Origin: Aeromonas aquatica
GTDB taxonomy: Bacteria > Pseudomonadota > Gammaproteobacteria > Enterobacterales > Aeromonadaceae
Direction: 5' to 3'
NCBI RefSeq assembly: GCF_000764655.1
Contig: NZ_JRGL01000115.1
Coordinates: 1 to 64,000, forward strand
DNA: 64,000 nucleotides
Part shown: positions 29,250 through 38,666 of the stretch, piece after piece
Numbering within the stretch: position 1 is the first letter of the stretch
Layout of the letters: every line of letters begins with the position of its first letter
The notes under the pieces: generated by a model
Database searches by the model: none
Seen by the model: the letters and a program-made list of their open reading frames with translations, nothing else
Told to the model about the DNA's origin: nothing
Program-made: the position numbers and the translations under genes

Positions 29250-29906
29250 TCAGCCGCCCAGGGCTATGGTGGCCAGCACGATGGCGACGCCCGCCGCGGC
29301 GAAGAGCACGCCGACCAGCCAGGGGCGCGGCGAGCCGGCGTAGCGGGCCAGGCCACGGCCGATCAGCATCAGCATCAACAGGGCGATGGCGTGGGAGAGG
29401 CGCAAGGCCGGCACCGGATCCTGGAGGAACATGAAGGGCAGCAACACGGGGAAGGTGGAGAGGAACACCATCAGGAAGACCCCCAGGCTGTTAAGCAGAT
29501 CGTTCCAGCGGAAGATGCGGCTCTGGCTCAATTCGGGGCGTTGCCGCAGGCGCGATTGCCAGTCAGCGAGCTCATTGTCGCGGCAGATGGTCGCCAGCGG
29601 GTCGGGCAGGGCATCCCGCAGCGCCGCTATGCCCCGGTTGTCACCCGGCGGTAAGCTGTGCAGCTGTTGCAGCAGCCGCAGGGCGCGGGCCCGCTCGGTC
29701 AGAGTGGTGATGAGGTAGACGATGGCGTCGATCATGCCCCAGGCGATGTTGCAGCCGATGCCGGCGATCAGCAGGTCCTTGATCTCGGCCCGTCCTGCCT
29801 CGAAGGCGTTGAAGCAACCGGTGAAGGTCAGCACCATCAGCAGGCCGAACAGGATCTCGGAGTAGCGGGAGATGGGGTCGATGGGGGAAAAACGGGGTTG
29901 GTTCAT
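29250..29906 (-). CDS. VIT1/CCC1-family-like membrane protein
   Basis: 218 residues with five hydrophobic segments. DPISRYSEILFGLLMVLTFTG and IGCNIAWGMIDAIVYLI resemble the first two helices of VIT1/CCC1 iron/manganese transporters. The middle part (residues about 75-130) is a soluble, charged loop. Whether it moves metal is not shown. ATG 29906 is chosen because the similarity begins soon after; longer starts up to 29966 lack a ribosome site. Confidence 0.65.
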   Translation of the reverse strand: MNQPRFSPIDPISRYSEILFGLLMVLTFTGCFNAFEAGRAEIKDLLIAGIGCNIAWGMIDAIVYLITTLTERARALRLLQQLHSLPPGDNRGIAALRDALPDPLATICRDNELADWQSRLRQRPELSQSRIFRWNDLLNSLGVFLMVFLSTFPVLLPFMFLQDPVPALRLSHAIALLMLMLIGRGLARYAGSPRPWLVGVLFAAAGVAIVLATIALGG

Positions 29907-30259
29907 GATGCGACCCATAGATGATGTTGATGACATTATCATGGGTCGAGTTCCGGGCATGTTCAAGGCGATCGCGCACGCCAGTAAGCAGCCATCCAGC
30001 TTGGTGGCGAGAAACCCGCAGCCCGGATAAACAGGGGCCTGCAGCGCGATAGCCTATTGAAACTAGGTGATCCGGTTGACCCCTGAATGGGCGGAGGCAG
30101 GGGCTTGTCGAGCGAGCTGGGTCTCTCTTGTATCTGCGTCTGATTTCTTCGCTAACCGAGTGATTTTTCGATGGATCTGCAAGGAGTTGATCAAGGTAGA
30201 GGTTATTGTCGGCGTTCGCTCATATAATCGCCGCCATGCAAGCGACTCGGAAGGATTCG
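29907..30259. promoter_or_regulatory. Divergent spacer with a -10 box for the CpeT-type gene
   Basis: 353 nt. TATAAT lies at 30223-30228; with a start near 30235 this would place the ATG at 30236 at the transcript's 5' end and favours the ATG at 30260. No convincing -35, operator or RNA gene was seen in the rest. Confidence 0.4.
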
Positions 30260-30928
30260 ATGATACAGCTGATGGCGGCCCTGTTCGGGTTGTTTTACGC
30301 CTGTCTGACCTGGGCGGCGCCCGTTCCCCCGCTCGCCACACCGGCCAGCCCCTTCGTGAGCCAGGCCAGCATGGAGCCGCTGCTCTCCTGGTTCACCGGC
30401 GAGTTCTCCAGCCAGGAGCAGGCCAGCTACGACAAGCGTTTCACCAGTGCCGAGCTGCGACTGGTGGAGATCTGGCCCGGCTACGGCGGCTTTCGCTGGG
30501 TCTATGCGGAACAGTTCCTGACCGAGCGGGCGGTGCGGCCGTTTCGCCAACGCATCTACCGTTTCTCCCCGCTGCCGGATGGCCGCATCCTGATGGCCGA
30601 GCTGACCATGCCCAGAGCCATCGATTTCGCTGGCGCCTGGCGCAAACCGGAGTTGCTCGATTCCCTCACCCCGCCACAACTCTCCTTGCGCGAGGGTTGC
30701 GAGATCTGGCTGAGCCGCCAACCCTCCGGGGAATACGCGGGCCACAGCAAGGTCGGCAGCTGCGCCACCAATTTCGGCGGCGCCAGCACCCTGGTGCAAT
30801 ACCTCTGGATCGGTCCCAACAGCGTCAGGCTGCTGGACAGAGCCTATGACAACGATGCCCATCAGCGCTGGGGCAGCCCGGGCGAGGGTTATGTCTATCA
30901 GCGAAGGGTGAAGCAGCGCGGTGAATAA
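30260..30928 (+). CDS. CpcT/CpeT-family protein, exported
   Basis: 222 residues with a signal peptide (MIQLMAALFGLFYACLTWAA) and a CpcT/CpeT domain: LLSWFTGEFSSQEQA, RWVYAEQFLTERAVRPFRQR, REGCEIWLSR. In cyanobacteria this fold attaches phycobilins to phycobiliproteins; that substrate is absent here, so another role must apply, perhaps binding a hydrophobic small molecule in the periplasm. ATG 30260 has GGAAGGA just before it. It is followed after 4 nt by a convergent broken LysR gene. Confidence 0.72.
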   Translation: MIQLMAALFGLFYACLTWAAPVPPLATPASPFVSQASMEPLLSWFTGEFSSQEQASYDKRFTSAELRLVEIWPGYGGFRWVYAEQFLTERAVRPFRQRIYRFSPLPDGRILMAELTMPRAIDFAGAWRKPELLDSLTPPQLSLREGCEIWLSRQPSGEYAGHSKVGSCATNFGGASTLVQYLWIGPNSVRLLDRAYDNDAHQRWGSPGEGYVYQRRVKQRGE

Positions 30929-30932
30929 GCGC

Positions 30933-31819
30933 TCAGGCGGGCAGATCCAGCTCGTGGCGGTGGTCGCTGAGGTAGTCTATCAGCAGCCGTAGCCGTAGCG
31001 GCATGGGCTCTCTCGCCGGATAAAGCATGTTGACCGGGCGTGGATCGGGCAGGGCATCTGGCAGTATCTCCAGCAGGGCACCACTTTTGATCTCGTCGAT
31101 CAGCAGGGCGCGCGGCTGCAGCACTATGCCCGCGTGATGCAGCGCGGCCACCTTGAGGGCGCTGCCGTTATTGCTGATGAACTGGCTGTCCCACAGATGC
31201 AGGTGCTCGAGGGAAAACGCCTCCGCCAGGCTGGATTGCGTCAGCCAGGGGGCGAAGCCCAGGCAGCGGTGACGAGCCAGATCAGTGAGTTCCTGCGGGG
31301 TGCCGTGCCGTTGCAGATAGTGCGGCGAGGCGCAGAACACCGAGGCCGAGCAGGTCAGCGGACGGGCTATGTAGGCGGCATCCTTGGGGGTGCCGACCCG
31401 GAAGATGAGGTCAAAGCCGTCGCCAATCACATCGACCAGCCGATCGCAGAGATCCAGCTCGATGCGGATCTGCGGATAGCGCGCCATGAAGTCGCACAAC
31501 AAGGGCGTCAGCCGATGGTAATGGGGGCATTGATGCGGATCTTGCCCGCCGCCTGGCCGGTGTGGGCCAAGGTGTTCTGCTCCAGCTCCCGATAGTGCTG
31601 CAGCAGGTTCTGACAGCCGCCTAGGTACTCTCTGCCCGCTTCGGTCAGGCTCTGGCAGCGGGTATTGCGGTTGAGCAGGCGGGAGCCGACACTGGTCTCC
31701 AGCCACTTGATGTATTTGCCGATCATGGCCGGCGTCATCTCGAATCGCTCCGCCACGGCACTGAAGCTGCCCGCGCGGGCGACTGCGACGAAGATCTCGA
31801 TGGCGGTCAGGCGATCCAC
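30933..31819 (-). pseudogene. LysR-family regulator, frameshifted
   Basis: Two frames together make one LTTR. The N-terminal part (DRLTAIEIFVAVARAGSFSA to KIRINAPITIG) hits a stop near 31508; the C-terminal part continues in the next frame as LTPLLCDFMARYPQIRIEL to the end. The span is not a multiple of three. A small deletion at 31505-31515, where the family has a few more residues between ITIG and LTPLL, explains it. The start is GTG 31819 with AGGAG. It was probably a regulator of the divergent LysE gene. A sequencing error is not excluded. Confidence 0.8.
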
Positions 31820-31917
31820 TCTAAACTCCTGGTTTATAAAGCCGAGCGCCACTATGTCTGGCTGGCGGAGCGGCTGTCAATATACTGGGCGGCATCAAAC
31901 GAAGATGGAATGTGCCC

Positions 31918-32538
31918 ATGAGCCTCGACTATTACGCCCTCTACCTGCTACTCGCCGTCGGCACCGTGCTCAGCCCCGGCCCGGCGGTGATCTACACCAT
32001 AGGCAACACCCTGACCCGGGGGACCCGCCATGCCATTGCCGGTTTCATCGGGGTGGCGGTGGGGATCCTGCTGGTGGCGACCCTGGCCTCGCTGGCGGTG
32101 CTCTGGTTTACCCACTGGCTGGCCGCGGGCCAGCAGATCCTCACCCTGGGGGGCGCCCTCTACCTGCTCTATCTCGGGATAAACTCCTGGCGCCGGCGCG
32201 CGGTCAGTCAACTGGTGAGCACGCCGAGCGATCGGGACTGCGGGCGCAGCTTCCTCAAGGGGGCGCTCATCAGCCTGCTCAATCCCAAGGCGATCATCTT
32301 CTTCACCAGCCTGTTTCCCCAGTTCATCGACTTTCGCCAGGGGGCCCTTGGCCAGTGCATGCTGCTGGCACTGACCTTCAGCGCCGTGGTGCTGGTAGTA
32401 CACGGCGGTTACTGCCTGGTGTTTCGCTGGGTGGGGTTGCAGGGCTATGGCGAGCGCTTCGCCAGAGGGATCAACCGGATGTCGGCCGTGATGTTTACCG
32501 GCTTTGCCCTGTTATTGCTGATCAGGGCGCTCGGCTAA
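31918..32538 (+). CDS. LysE/RhtB-family exporter
   Basis: 206 residues with six hydrophobic segments. The family motif is LSPGPAVIYTIGNTLTRG near residues 18-37, and NPKAIIFFTSLFPQF lies in the middle. Such proteins export amino acids or related metabolites across the inner membrane; substrate unknown. It is divergent from the damaged LysR gene, as in many LysE/LTTR pairs. ATG 31918 was chosen; a GTG two codons upstream is possible. Confidence 0.8.
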   Translation: MSLDYYALYLLLAVGTVLSPGPAVIYTIGNTLTRGTRHAIAGFIGVAVGILLVATLASLAVLWFTHWLAAGQQILTLGGALYLLYLGINSWRRRAVSQLVSTPSDRDCGRSFLKGALISLLNPKAIIFFTSLFPQFIDFRQGALGQCMLLALTFSAVVLVVHGGYCLVFRWVGLQGYGERFARGINRMSAVMFTGFALLLLIRALG

Positions 32539-32580
32539 GGGGAAGTTGGAGCAGGAGGGAGACCCTGCTACCGAGAGATT

Positions 32581-32613
32581 ACGGGATGACGCTGGGTGCC
32601 GGCGTCATCCCGT
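32581..32613. terminator. Bidirectional terminator-like hairpin
   Basis: Twelve-bp stem ACGGGATGACGC and GCGTCATCCCGT between the convergent LysE and YeeE-type genes; T-runs are poor. Confidence 0.6.
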
Positions 32614-32620
32614 GCTTGCA

Positions 32621-33730
32621 TCAGAGCCTGAACAACGGCCGCAGGCGAATGCCGATCAGGCTGCCGCCGAGGGCCATCAGCATCCAAACCCAGCCGTGCA
32701 GGCTGCCGGACGCGGTGCCATCGAAGAAGCCGCCGAGGTTGCAGGCGCTGTACATGGCCCCCATCCCCATCAGCAGGCCGCCGATGATGGATGCCAGGCT
32801 GTTGCCGAGCCGCATCGGGGCGAAGTTGCCGCCACCGCTGATGCAGCGCGCGAGCATGGCCCCCAGGATCCCGAGCCAGAACATGCCGACCATGGGGTTG
32901 ATGAACAGCGGCTGGGCCAGTTTCGGGTTCCCCTCGAACAGGCCGAACAGGGAGGCGCCGCGCAGCGCCATATCATAGACGGCGCCGGTGATGGTCCAGG
33001 CCGAGCCGTGCAGGGCGACCACGGCGGAGTTGAGCAGGGCGATGAGGATGCCGCCGGTCAGCACGGTGAAGCGGCCATCGCGCCAGAACAGATTGCCACC
33101 GCTGAAGATCGGCTTGAGCTCACCGGTGCGCTTCAGTTCACTCCTGCGAAACAGCGCGAAGAGTACGGCAACCAGCGCCAGGTTGAGCAGCATGCCGCTC
33201 CAGATATTGCCGGTCAGATCCTTGGCCAATACCACCTGGCTGGAGAAGGTGGCGTCCAGGGTGGGCCGGAACTGGTTGCTGATCAGGGTGCCGATGCCGT
33301 AGCAGACCAGCACCAGCCAGAAGCGGGGCTGCCCCTCGCCGCAGCAGTAGAGGGTACCGGTGGCGCACACCCCCGCCAGCTGCATGCCGATGCCGAACAG
33401 GAAGGCGCCGACGATGAAGGGCACGCCGATGGCCATGACGTTACCCACCATGGCATCGCCAAACAGGGCGTGAGTGAAGGAGAGGAAGCAGGTGAACAGC
33501 AGAATTTCGATGGCGATGGTAAGCAGGTGAATCCGCACATAGTAGCTGTTGCGCTTGGTCAGCATCTCGCGCCAACCGAACACGATGCCGAAGCGGCTGA
33601 AGGAGAGGGTGAAGCCGAAGCCGAATCCGATGAGGGCCATCAGGGCCCATTTCATGCCGAAGTTGCTGCCGAGCCAGAACAAAGCTCCCCCCGCGAGTGC
33701 CACGATGGGGAGCGACCATTGTCGAGTCAT
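32621..33730 (-). CDS. YeeE/YedE-family transporter
   Basis: 369 residues with nine or more hydrophobic segments in two related halves. Cysteines typical of the family are in QLAGVCATGTLYCCGEGQ and in YSACNLGGFFDG. Members import thiosulfate or other sulfur compounds by passing them along Cys residues. No TusA-like partner lies beside it, so the substrate is not certain. It stands alone. Confidence 0.8.
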   Translation of the reverse strand: MTRQWSLPIVALAGGALFWLGSNFGMKWALMALIGFGFGFTLSFSRFGIVFGWREMLTKRNSYYVRIHLLTIAIEILLFTCFLSFTHALFGDAMVGNVMAIGVPFIVGAFLFGIGMQLAGVCATGTLYCCGEGQPRFWLVLVCYGIGTLISNQFRPTLDATFSSQVVLAKDLTGNIWSGMLLNLALVAVLFALFRRSELKRTGELKPIFSGGNLFWRDGRFTVLTGGILIALLNSAVVALHGSAWTITGAVYDMALRGASLFGLFEGNPKLAQPLFINPMVGMFWLGILGAMLARCISGGGNFAPMRLGNSLASIIGGLLMGMGAMYSACNLGGFFDGTASGSLHGWVWMLMALGGSLIGIRLRPLFRL

Positions 33731-33862
33731 GCCGATACGTCCATAACGTTATTGTGGTGAAGGCGTGCATCCTAATCCCACAATGAGTCCGACGCCAGCC
33801 CGCTCGGGGGCAAACTCGCGGTCAGGGCCCGGTCAGGACCTCAGACAAAGGCGCTCGCCTCG

Positions 33863-33931
33863 ACGGCCAACTCGGCCAGGATGGAGAGACTGGGCTGGTG
33901 AGACCAAACAGCAGGCCGGTGACCCACCGTG
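33863..33931 (-). repeat. Degenerate duplicate of the 3' end of the LysE-type gene
   Basis: The sequence around 33876-33930 repeats that around 33984-34032 (CCAGGATGGAGAG, then AACAGCAGGCCGGTGACC) with indels, at a spacing of about 108 bp. On the minus strand it starts VTGLLFG as the gene does, then loses the frame. It lies just beyond the stop codon, and is a remnant of a tandem duplication. Confidence 0.65.
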
Positions 33932-33954
33932 GCTGGCCAAGCAGTCCATCCATC

Positions 33955-34590
33955 TCAGGCCAGCAGTGGCTGCGCCAGATCCACCAGGATGGAGAGGCTG
34001 ACGGCACCGAACAGCAGGCCGGTGACCATATTGAGGGGACGCTGCACCCGGCCGAGCAGGTGCTGGGCCCGTGCGGTGGAGAGGCTCCAGGCCAGCAGCC
34101 CGAACCAGGCCAGGGAGAGCAGGAACAGCTCCAGGATCAGCAGGCCACGGGTCAGGCCGTCCACCTGGGGTGTCACCATGGCCGCCAGCAATCCCATGAA
34201 GAACAGCAGTGCCTTGGGATTGAGCAGATTGGTGGCCAGCCCGCTCTTGATGCCCTTGCGCCAGCCCTGGCGCTCTTCGCCCGCCTTGAAAGCTTGCCCC
34301 GCAGCGCCCTGCCAGGCGCCCTTGAGTGCCCCCCAACCGAGCCAGCCCAGATAGAGGGCGCCCACTATCTTCACCACCATGAACAGCCAGGGTTGGCTCG
34401 CGATCAGCAGGCTGATGCCGGTGAGGCTTAAAGTCGCGTGCAACAAGATGGCGAGCGCGATGCCGAGCGCCGCCCCGAGGGCCGTGGGGCGATGCAGGCT
34501 GGTGCGCAGGATCAGCGCGAAGTCGGGGCCCGGGCTCGCCAGGGCGATCAGATGGATGAGACCTATGGTCAGGAACAGGCTGGTGAACAT
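33955..34590 (-). CDS. LysE/RhtB-family exporter
   Basis: A 211-residue inner-membrane exporter with six hydrophobic segments. ASPGPDFALILRTSLHRPTA is the family motif; LATNLLNPKALLFFMGLL comes later. Likely to export an amino acid such as threonine or homoserine, though the substrate is unproven. ATG 34590 with GAGGTATCTC before it is preferred to a 33-residue extension. An AraC-type regulator lies 259 nt upstream on the same strand and may control it. Confidence 0.82.
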   Translation of the reverse strand: MFTSLFLTIGLIHLIALASPGPDFALILRTSLHRPTALGAALGIALAILLHATLSLTGISLLIASQPWLFMVVKIVGALYLGWLGWGALKGAWQGAAGQAFKAGEERQGWRKGIKSGLATNLLNPKALLFFMGLLAAMVTPQVDGLTRGLLILELFLLSLAWFGLLAWSLSTARAQHLLGRVQRPLNMVTGLLFGAVSLSILVDLAQPLLA

Positions 34591-34849
34591 GAGATACCTC
34601 GATGACAAGATGAGGTTGCAGCATGAGGGATAGAGGCGGGGATTGGCTTGTAAAAGATTGCACCCCGGGTTGTCCATGTTCGGCTGCACTAGCCTGTCAG
34701 AGATAGCACCTTGTCGCAGTGTTTAGTGTTGTTTTGTTTGTGTTTGTTGGAATTTTATATCGTAAAGTGGTCGATACATGGTGTGATAGCTATGAGCGAT
34801 GGCTAGCTGTCAGCCGGGTCGACGGGGGAAGGGCAGTATCTGCTGGTGG

Positions 34850-35671
34850 TCATCGGCGGGGCTGATGTCTCTGAGGCCGCATCTGCTGACGGTAATCCGC
34901 AGGCGTGAGACCGAAGGCTTGGCGAAAGCCGTGGTGGAAGTGACTCTGATCGAAGAAGCCGACCGCGAGGGCCACCTCGCTCACCGGCAGGCCGCTGCCG
35001 AGCAGGCGCTTGCCCTGCTCGAGGCGCAGCCGCTTGAGCCAGGCGTAGGGGGTCATGCCGGTCTTCTTCTTGAACTGGCGCAGGAAGGCGAAGCGATCCA
35101 GCCCGAACTGGGCGGCGAGATCCTCCAGGCTGTGACGCTGATCCAGCTGGCCGAGCAGATGGTCCCGCAGGTAACGCAGCTGGGGATCCGCCAGGCCATG
35201 GCGCTCGGGGGCCAGCCCGAAGAGTTCGCCGAGCAGGCCGAGCAACTGGCTCTCCGCCAGCAGGCCGTCCGGCTCCGGGCCATCCAGATACATGTGCAGG
35301 TGGGCGAAGCCCTGATAGAGATCGGGTCTGGTCTGCAGACCCTGGTCGAAGAAGGGCTCGGGGTTGTCCGGCAACCAGCGCGCCAACTGCTCCGGCGCGA
35401 TGGCGAACACCCGCACCTCGTAGCCTTCCGGCAGCAGGCTGAGGCCGTCGTGCATCTCGTCCGGGTTGACGGTGGAGAGCTCGCCGCGCACCAGGTTGTG
35501 GCTGCTGCCCTTGTGGATGAACTTCTGGCCACCCTGCTGCACCAGACCTATGTGGTAGTCCAGGTGCACGTGGCGGCCATAGCTGAACTCCCTGTGATGG
35601 GAGTGGGAGAGTTCAACCCCCGGCAGCAGCCGGGGTTGCCAGTAATGGATGCGGGATGGGGGGGCGCTCAT
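34850..35671 (-). CDS. AraC-family regulator
   Basis: 273 residues: an N-terminal cupin effector domain (HSHHREFSYGRHVHLDYHIG, NPDEMHDG), then two HTH motifs near residues 175-265 (LEDLAAQFGLDRFAFLRQFK; VSEVALAVGFFDQSHFHHGF). This is the AraC_binding type often set next to LysE exporters, and it reads towards the LysE gene. Regulation of that exporter is inferred. Confidence 0.85.
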   Translation of the reverse strand: MSAPPSRIHYWQPRLLPGVELSHSHHREFSYGRHVHLDYHIGLVQQGGQKFIHKGSSHNLVRGELSTVNPDEMHDGLSLLPEGYEVRVFAIAPEQLARWLPDNPEPFFDQGLQTRPDLYQGFAHLHMYLDGPEPDGLLAESQLLGLLGELFGLAPERHGLADPQLRYLRDHLLGQLDQRHSLEDLAAQFGLDRFAFLRQFKKKTGMTPYAWLKRLRLEQGKRLLGSGLPVSEVALAVGFFDQSHFHHGFRQAFGLTPADYRQQMRPQRHQPRR

Positions 35672-35724
35672 GGCCTATAGATACCCCAAATTCCGGTTCC
35701 TGGCTTGTAGATTATTGCGCCGCC

Positions 35725-36621
35725 TCAGGCCGCACCCTGGCGTCGTTTACCGCTGCGCAGCCCGTCCAGGGTGAACAGCACCAGGGCACTCCAGATGCAG
35801 CCGAATGTGATCATCTTGTCCAGCGCCAGCGCCTCGCCGTACAGGGTCACCGCCAGGATGAACATCAGGCTGGGGCCTATGTACTGGAAGAAGCCCAGGG
35901 TGGAGAGCTTGAGACGGGTGGCGGCTGCGGTGAAGCAGAGCAGAGGCGCCGTGGTGACGGCCCCGGCGGCGATCAGCAGCAGGTTGAGGTGCCAGTCATT
36001 TTGCGTCAGATGGCTGGTGGGACTGTCGGCGAAGCCCCACAGATAGATGGCCGCCGGCGGCAGCATGATCAGGGTTTCGATCAGCAGGCCGGTGAGGGCA
36101 TCGAGGGCCAGCTTCTTGCGGATGAGGCCATAGATGGCGAAGCTCGACGCCAGCACCAGCGCTATCCAGGGCAGGGAGCCGAAGGCGATGAGCTGGACGG
36201 CGACGCCGACCACCGCCAGTCCCACCGCCCACCACTGCAGACGGCGCAGCTGCTCACTCAGGAACAGCATGCCGAGCAGCACGTTGAACAGCGGGTTGAT
36301 GTAGTAGCCGAGGCTGGCATCCAGCATGTGGCCGTTGTTGATGGCCCAGATGAAAAGCAGCCAGTTGCCGCCGACGGTGACCGAGGTGAAGGCCAGGGTG
36401 AGCAGCACCTTGGGCTGGCGCAGGACCGCCTGCACCTTGTGCCACTGGCGGGCGAGCAGGGTCATCACCATCAGCAGGGCGCAGGACCAGATCATGCGGT
36501 GGGTCAGGATCTCGGCGGCCGGCACGGCGGAGATGGTCTTGAAGTAGATGGGGGCCAGACCCCAAAGGGTATAGGCGCACAGGGCATAGATGACGCCCTG
36601 GCGCTGAACTTGTTGTTGCAT
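35725..36621 (-). CDS. rarD: EamA-family transporter RarD
   Basis: 298 residues, ten hydrophobic segments, matching RarD: QGVIYALCAYTLWGLAPIYFK at the start, LTHRMIWSCALL, GYYINPLFNVLLGMLFLSE, QYIGPSLMFILAV. RarD belongs to the drug/metabolite transporter superfamily; its natural substrate is unknown. Single gene; a small membrane ORF lies upstream on the same strand. Confidence 0.88.
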   Translation of the reverse strand: MQQQVQRQGVIYALCAYTLWGLAPIYFKTISAVPAAEILTHRMIWSCALLMVMTLLARQWHKVQAVLRQPKVLLTLAFTSVTVGGNWLLFIWAINNGHMLDASLGYYINPLFNVLLGMLFLSEQLRRLQWWAVGLAVVGVAVQLIAFGSLPWIALVLASSFAIYGLIRKKLALDALTGLLIETLIMLPPAAIYLWGFADSPTSHLTQNDWHLNLLLIAAGAVTTAPLLCFTAAATRLKLSTLGFFQYIGPSLMFILAVTLYGEALALDKMITFGCIWSALVLFTLDGLRSGKRRQGAA

Positions 36622-36741
36622 GCGGAAACCTTCACTGGAGAGCGGATGTTGGAAAACATCGCAAAAAGTCAGTGTAGCGATCCTTTTGGGGGGAAAGAAG
36701 TCAATAAATGGGTCGGAGGGGATTTTTACGGCAGGACCGGG

Positions 36742-36915
36742 TCAGCGACCGCCGCCACGGCGGATCTTCTCCACGTCCATCAGCAGCCACAGCATGAGGG
36801 CGATGGCGGAGATCCAGGGGCCCCAGGTCACGTAGGCTTCACCCTGACCCAACATGAAGAACAGCAGCGGCAGACCCACCACCAGAAACAGTACACTCGC
36901 CAGGAAGAACAACAT
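36742..36915 (-). CDS. Small two-helix membrane protein
   Basis: A 57-codon ORF reading MLFFLASVLFLVVGLPLLFF, then GQGEAYVTWGPWISAIALML and a basic end (EKIRRGGR). Two clear membrane helices joined by a short polar loop, with GC-rich codon use like its neighbours. The ribosome site is weak (AAAGAT). It is 120 nt upstream of rarD. Not recognised; real coding status is likely but not certain. Confidence 0.55.
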   Translation of the reverse strand: MLFFLASVLFLVVGLPLLFFMLGQGEAYVTWGPWISAIALMLWLLMDVEKIRRGGGR

Positions 36916-37040
36916 TTTTATCTTTATATTTAATGGCTTGTCTATTTGACGATTATATCGATTGAGGCCGGTGATGAAAGGGTAAAAATGAAAAAGGGGG
37001 ATTTCTCCCCCTAGTCACGCTGATATGGTCATATCTGGCG

Positions 37041-38537
37041 TTATTCGAGCTGGATCCAGGTACTTTTCAGCTCGGTGTACTTCTCCAGCGCGTGCAGGGA
37101 CTTGTCACGTCCGTTGCCGGACTGCTTGAAGCCGCCGAACGGCATCGTCATGTCACCGCCGTCCCAGTTGTTGACGAACACGGTGCCGGCACGCAGGGCG
37201 CGGGAGCCCTTGACTGCCTTGTTCAAGTCCGCGGTCCAGATGGCGGCCGCCAGGCCGTAGTCGGTGTCGTTACCGAGGGCGATGGCGTCTTCAAGCGTGT
37301 CGAAGCCGGTCACCGCCAGCACGGGGCCGAAGATCTCCTCGCGGAAGATGCGCATCTGCGGCGTCACCTCGTCAAAGATGGTGGGCTCGATATAGAAGCC
37401 GCCGCTCTCTGTGTGGGTGCGCTTGCCCCCCAGCAGCAGTCTGGCGCCCTCCTGCTGGCCGATGGCGATGTAGTTCAACACCTGCTCCATCTGGATGCCG
37501 TCCACCATGGCGCCGATACGGGTGGCGGGATCCAGCGGGTTGGCGGCGATCCATTCGCGGGCATGGGCCAGCAGCCGCGCCATGAACTGCGGCTTGATGC
37601 TGTTTTGCACCAGCAGGCGGGAGGCGGCGGTGCACACCTCGCCCTGGTTGTAGAAGATGGCGCCCACGGCGCTCTTGGCGGCGGCGTCCAGATCCGGCGC
37701 ATCCGCCAGCACTATGTTGGGGCTCTTGCCGCCGCACTCCATGAAGGCGCGCTTGAGGTTGGATTTGCCGGAGCACTGCACCAGATGCTTGCCGATCTTG
37801 GTGGAGCCGGTAAAGGTGATGCAGTCCACGTCCATGTGCATGGCCAGCGCCTCACCGACCGTGTGGCCAAAGCCCGGCAGCACGTTGAAGACGCCGTCGG
37901 GGATGCCCGCTTCTTTCGCGATACCGGCGATGCGCAAGGCGGTGAGGGGGGATTTTTCGGACGGCTTGAGGATGACGGAGTTGCCGGTGGCGAGCGCCGG
38001 GCCCAGCTTCCAGCAGGCCATCACCAGCGGGAAGTTCCAGGGCACGATGGCGGCGACGACGCCCAGCGCCTCCCGGGTCACCAGCGCCAGGGCGGACTCT
38101 TCTACCGGGGCGACCTGATCGTAGATCTTGTCGATGGCCTCGGCGTTCCAGGCGATGCAGTTGGCGGCGGCCGGGGCGTCGTAGCCCATGGCGTCACCGA
38201 TGGGCTTGCCCATGTCCAGGGATTCCAGCAGGGCCAGCTCCACCTGGTTGAGACGCATCAGCTCGGCGAAGCGCTGCATGATGAGCTTGCGCTGTTTCGG
38301 GGCCAGCCCGCTCCAGCGCTTGTCATCGAAGGCGGCGCGGGCAGCTTTCACCGCCAGCTCGGCATCGGCGGCATCGCAGGAGGCGACCTTGGTCAGCAGC
38401 TGGCCGTTGGCCGGGTTGATGCAGTCGAAGGTGGCGCCGTTCACGGCGTCCCGGTAGTTGCCGTCGATAAAGGCTTGCGAGGGCAGGGTCAGATGGGAGG
38501 CCTTGTGTTGCCACTGGGCCAGGGTCAGGTCACTCAT
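37041..38537 (-). CDS. puuC: Gamma-glutamyl-gamma-aminobutyraldehyde dehydrogenase
   Basis: A 498-residue aldehyde dehydrogenase closest to PuuC. Motifs: VPWNFPLVMACWKLGPALA, FTGSTKIGK, the general base in MECGGKSPN, and the catalytic Cys in NQGEVCTAASR. It oxidises aldehydes from putrescine and other amines using NAD(P). ATG 38537 with AAGGAG is chosen. It lies near puuR, and by family is derepressed when putrescine is present. The other puu genes are not in this window. Confidence 0.9.
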   Translation of the reverse strand: MSDLTLAQWQHKASHLTLPSQAFIDGNYRDAVNGATFDCINPANGQLLTKVASCDAADAELAVKAARAAFDDKRWSGLAPKQRKLIMQRFAELMRLNQVELALLESLDMGKPIGDAMGYDAPAAANCIAWNAEAIDKIYDQVAPVEESALALVTREALGVVAAIVPWNFPLVMACWKLGPALATGNSVILKPSEKSPLTALRIAGIAKEAGIPDGVFNVLPGFGHTVGEALAMHMDVDCITFTGSTKIGKHLVQCSGKSNLKRAFMECGGKSPNIVLADAPDLDAAAKSAVGAIFYNQGEVCTAASRLLVQNSIKPQFMARLLAHAREWIAANPLDPATRIGAMVDGIQMEQVLNYIAIGQQEGARLLLGGKRTHTESGGFYIEPTIFDEVTPQMRIFREEIFGPVLAVTGFDTLEDAIALGNDTDYGLAAAIWTADLNKAVKGSRALRAGTVFVNNWDGGDMTMPFGGFKQSGNGRDKSLHALEKYTELKSTWIQLE

Positions 38538-38666
38538 GTTCACTCCTTGAACCGGCAAAGACAGTCTCTGTGTATCAATATGCTAAACATGTCGCCGCTT
38601 GTAAATCATATGTGAACAACTTTATTAAACATTCGCCCTCGTCAGCCAGGGGCGGTTGACGAGGGC

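Noticed and set aside
30236-30259. ATG 30236 as start of the CpeT-type gene
   Set aside because: It would lie at the predicted transcript start, and the signal peptide begins at 30260, which has a good ribosome site.
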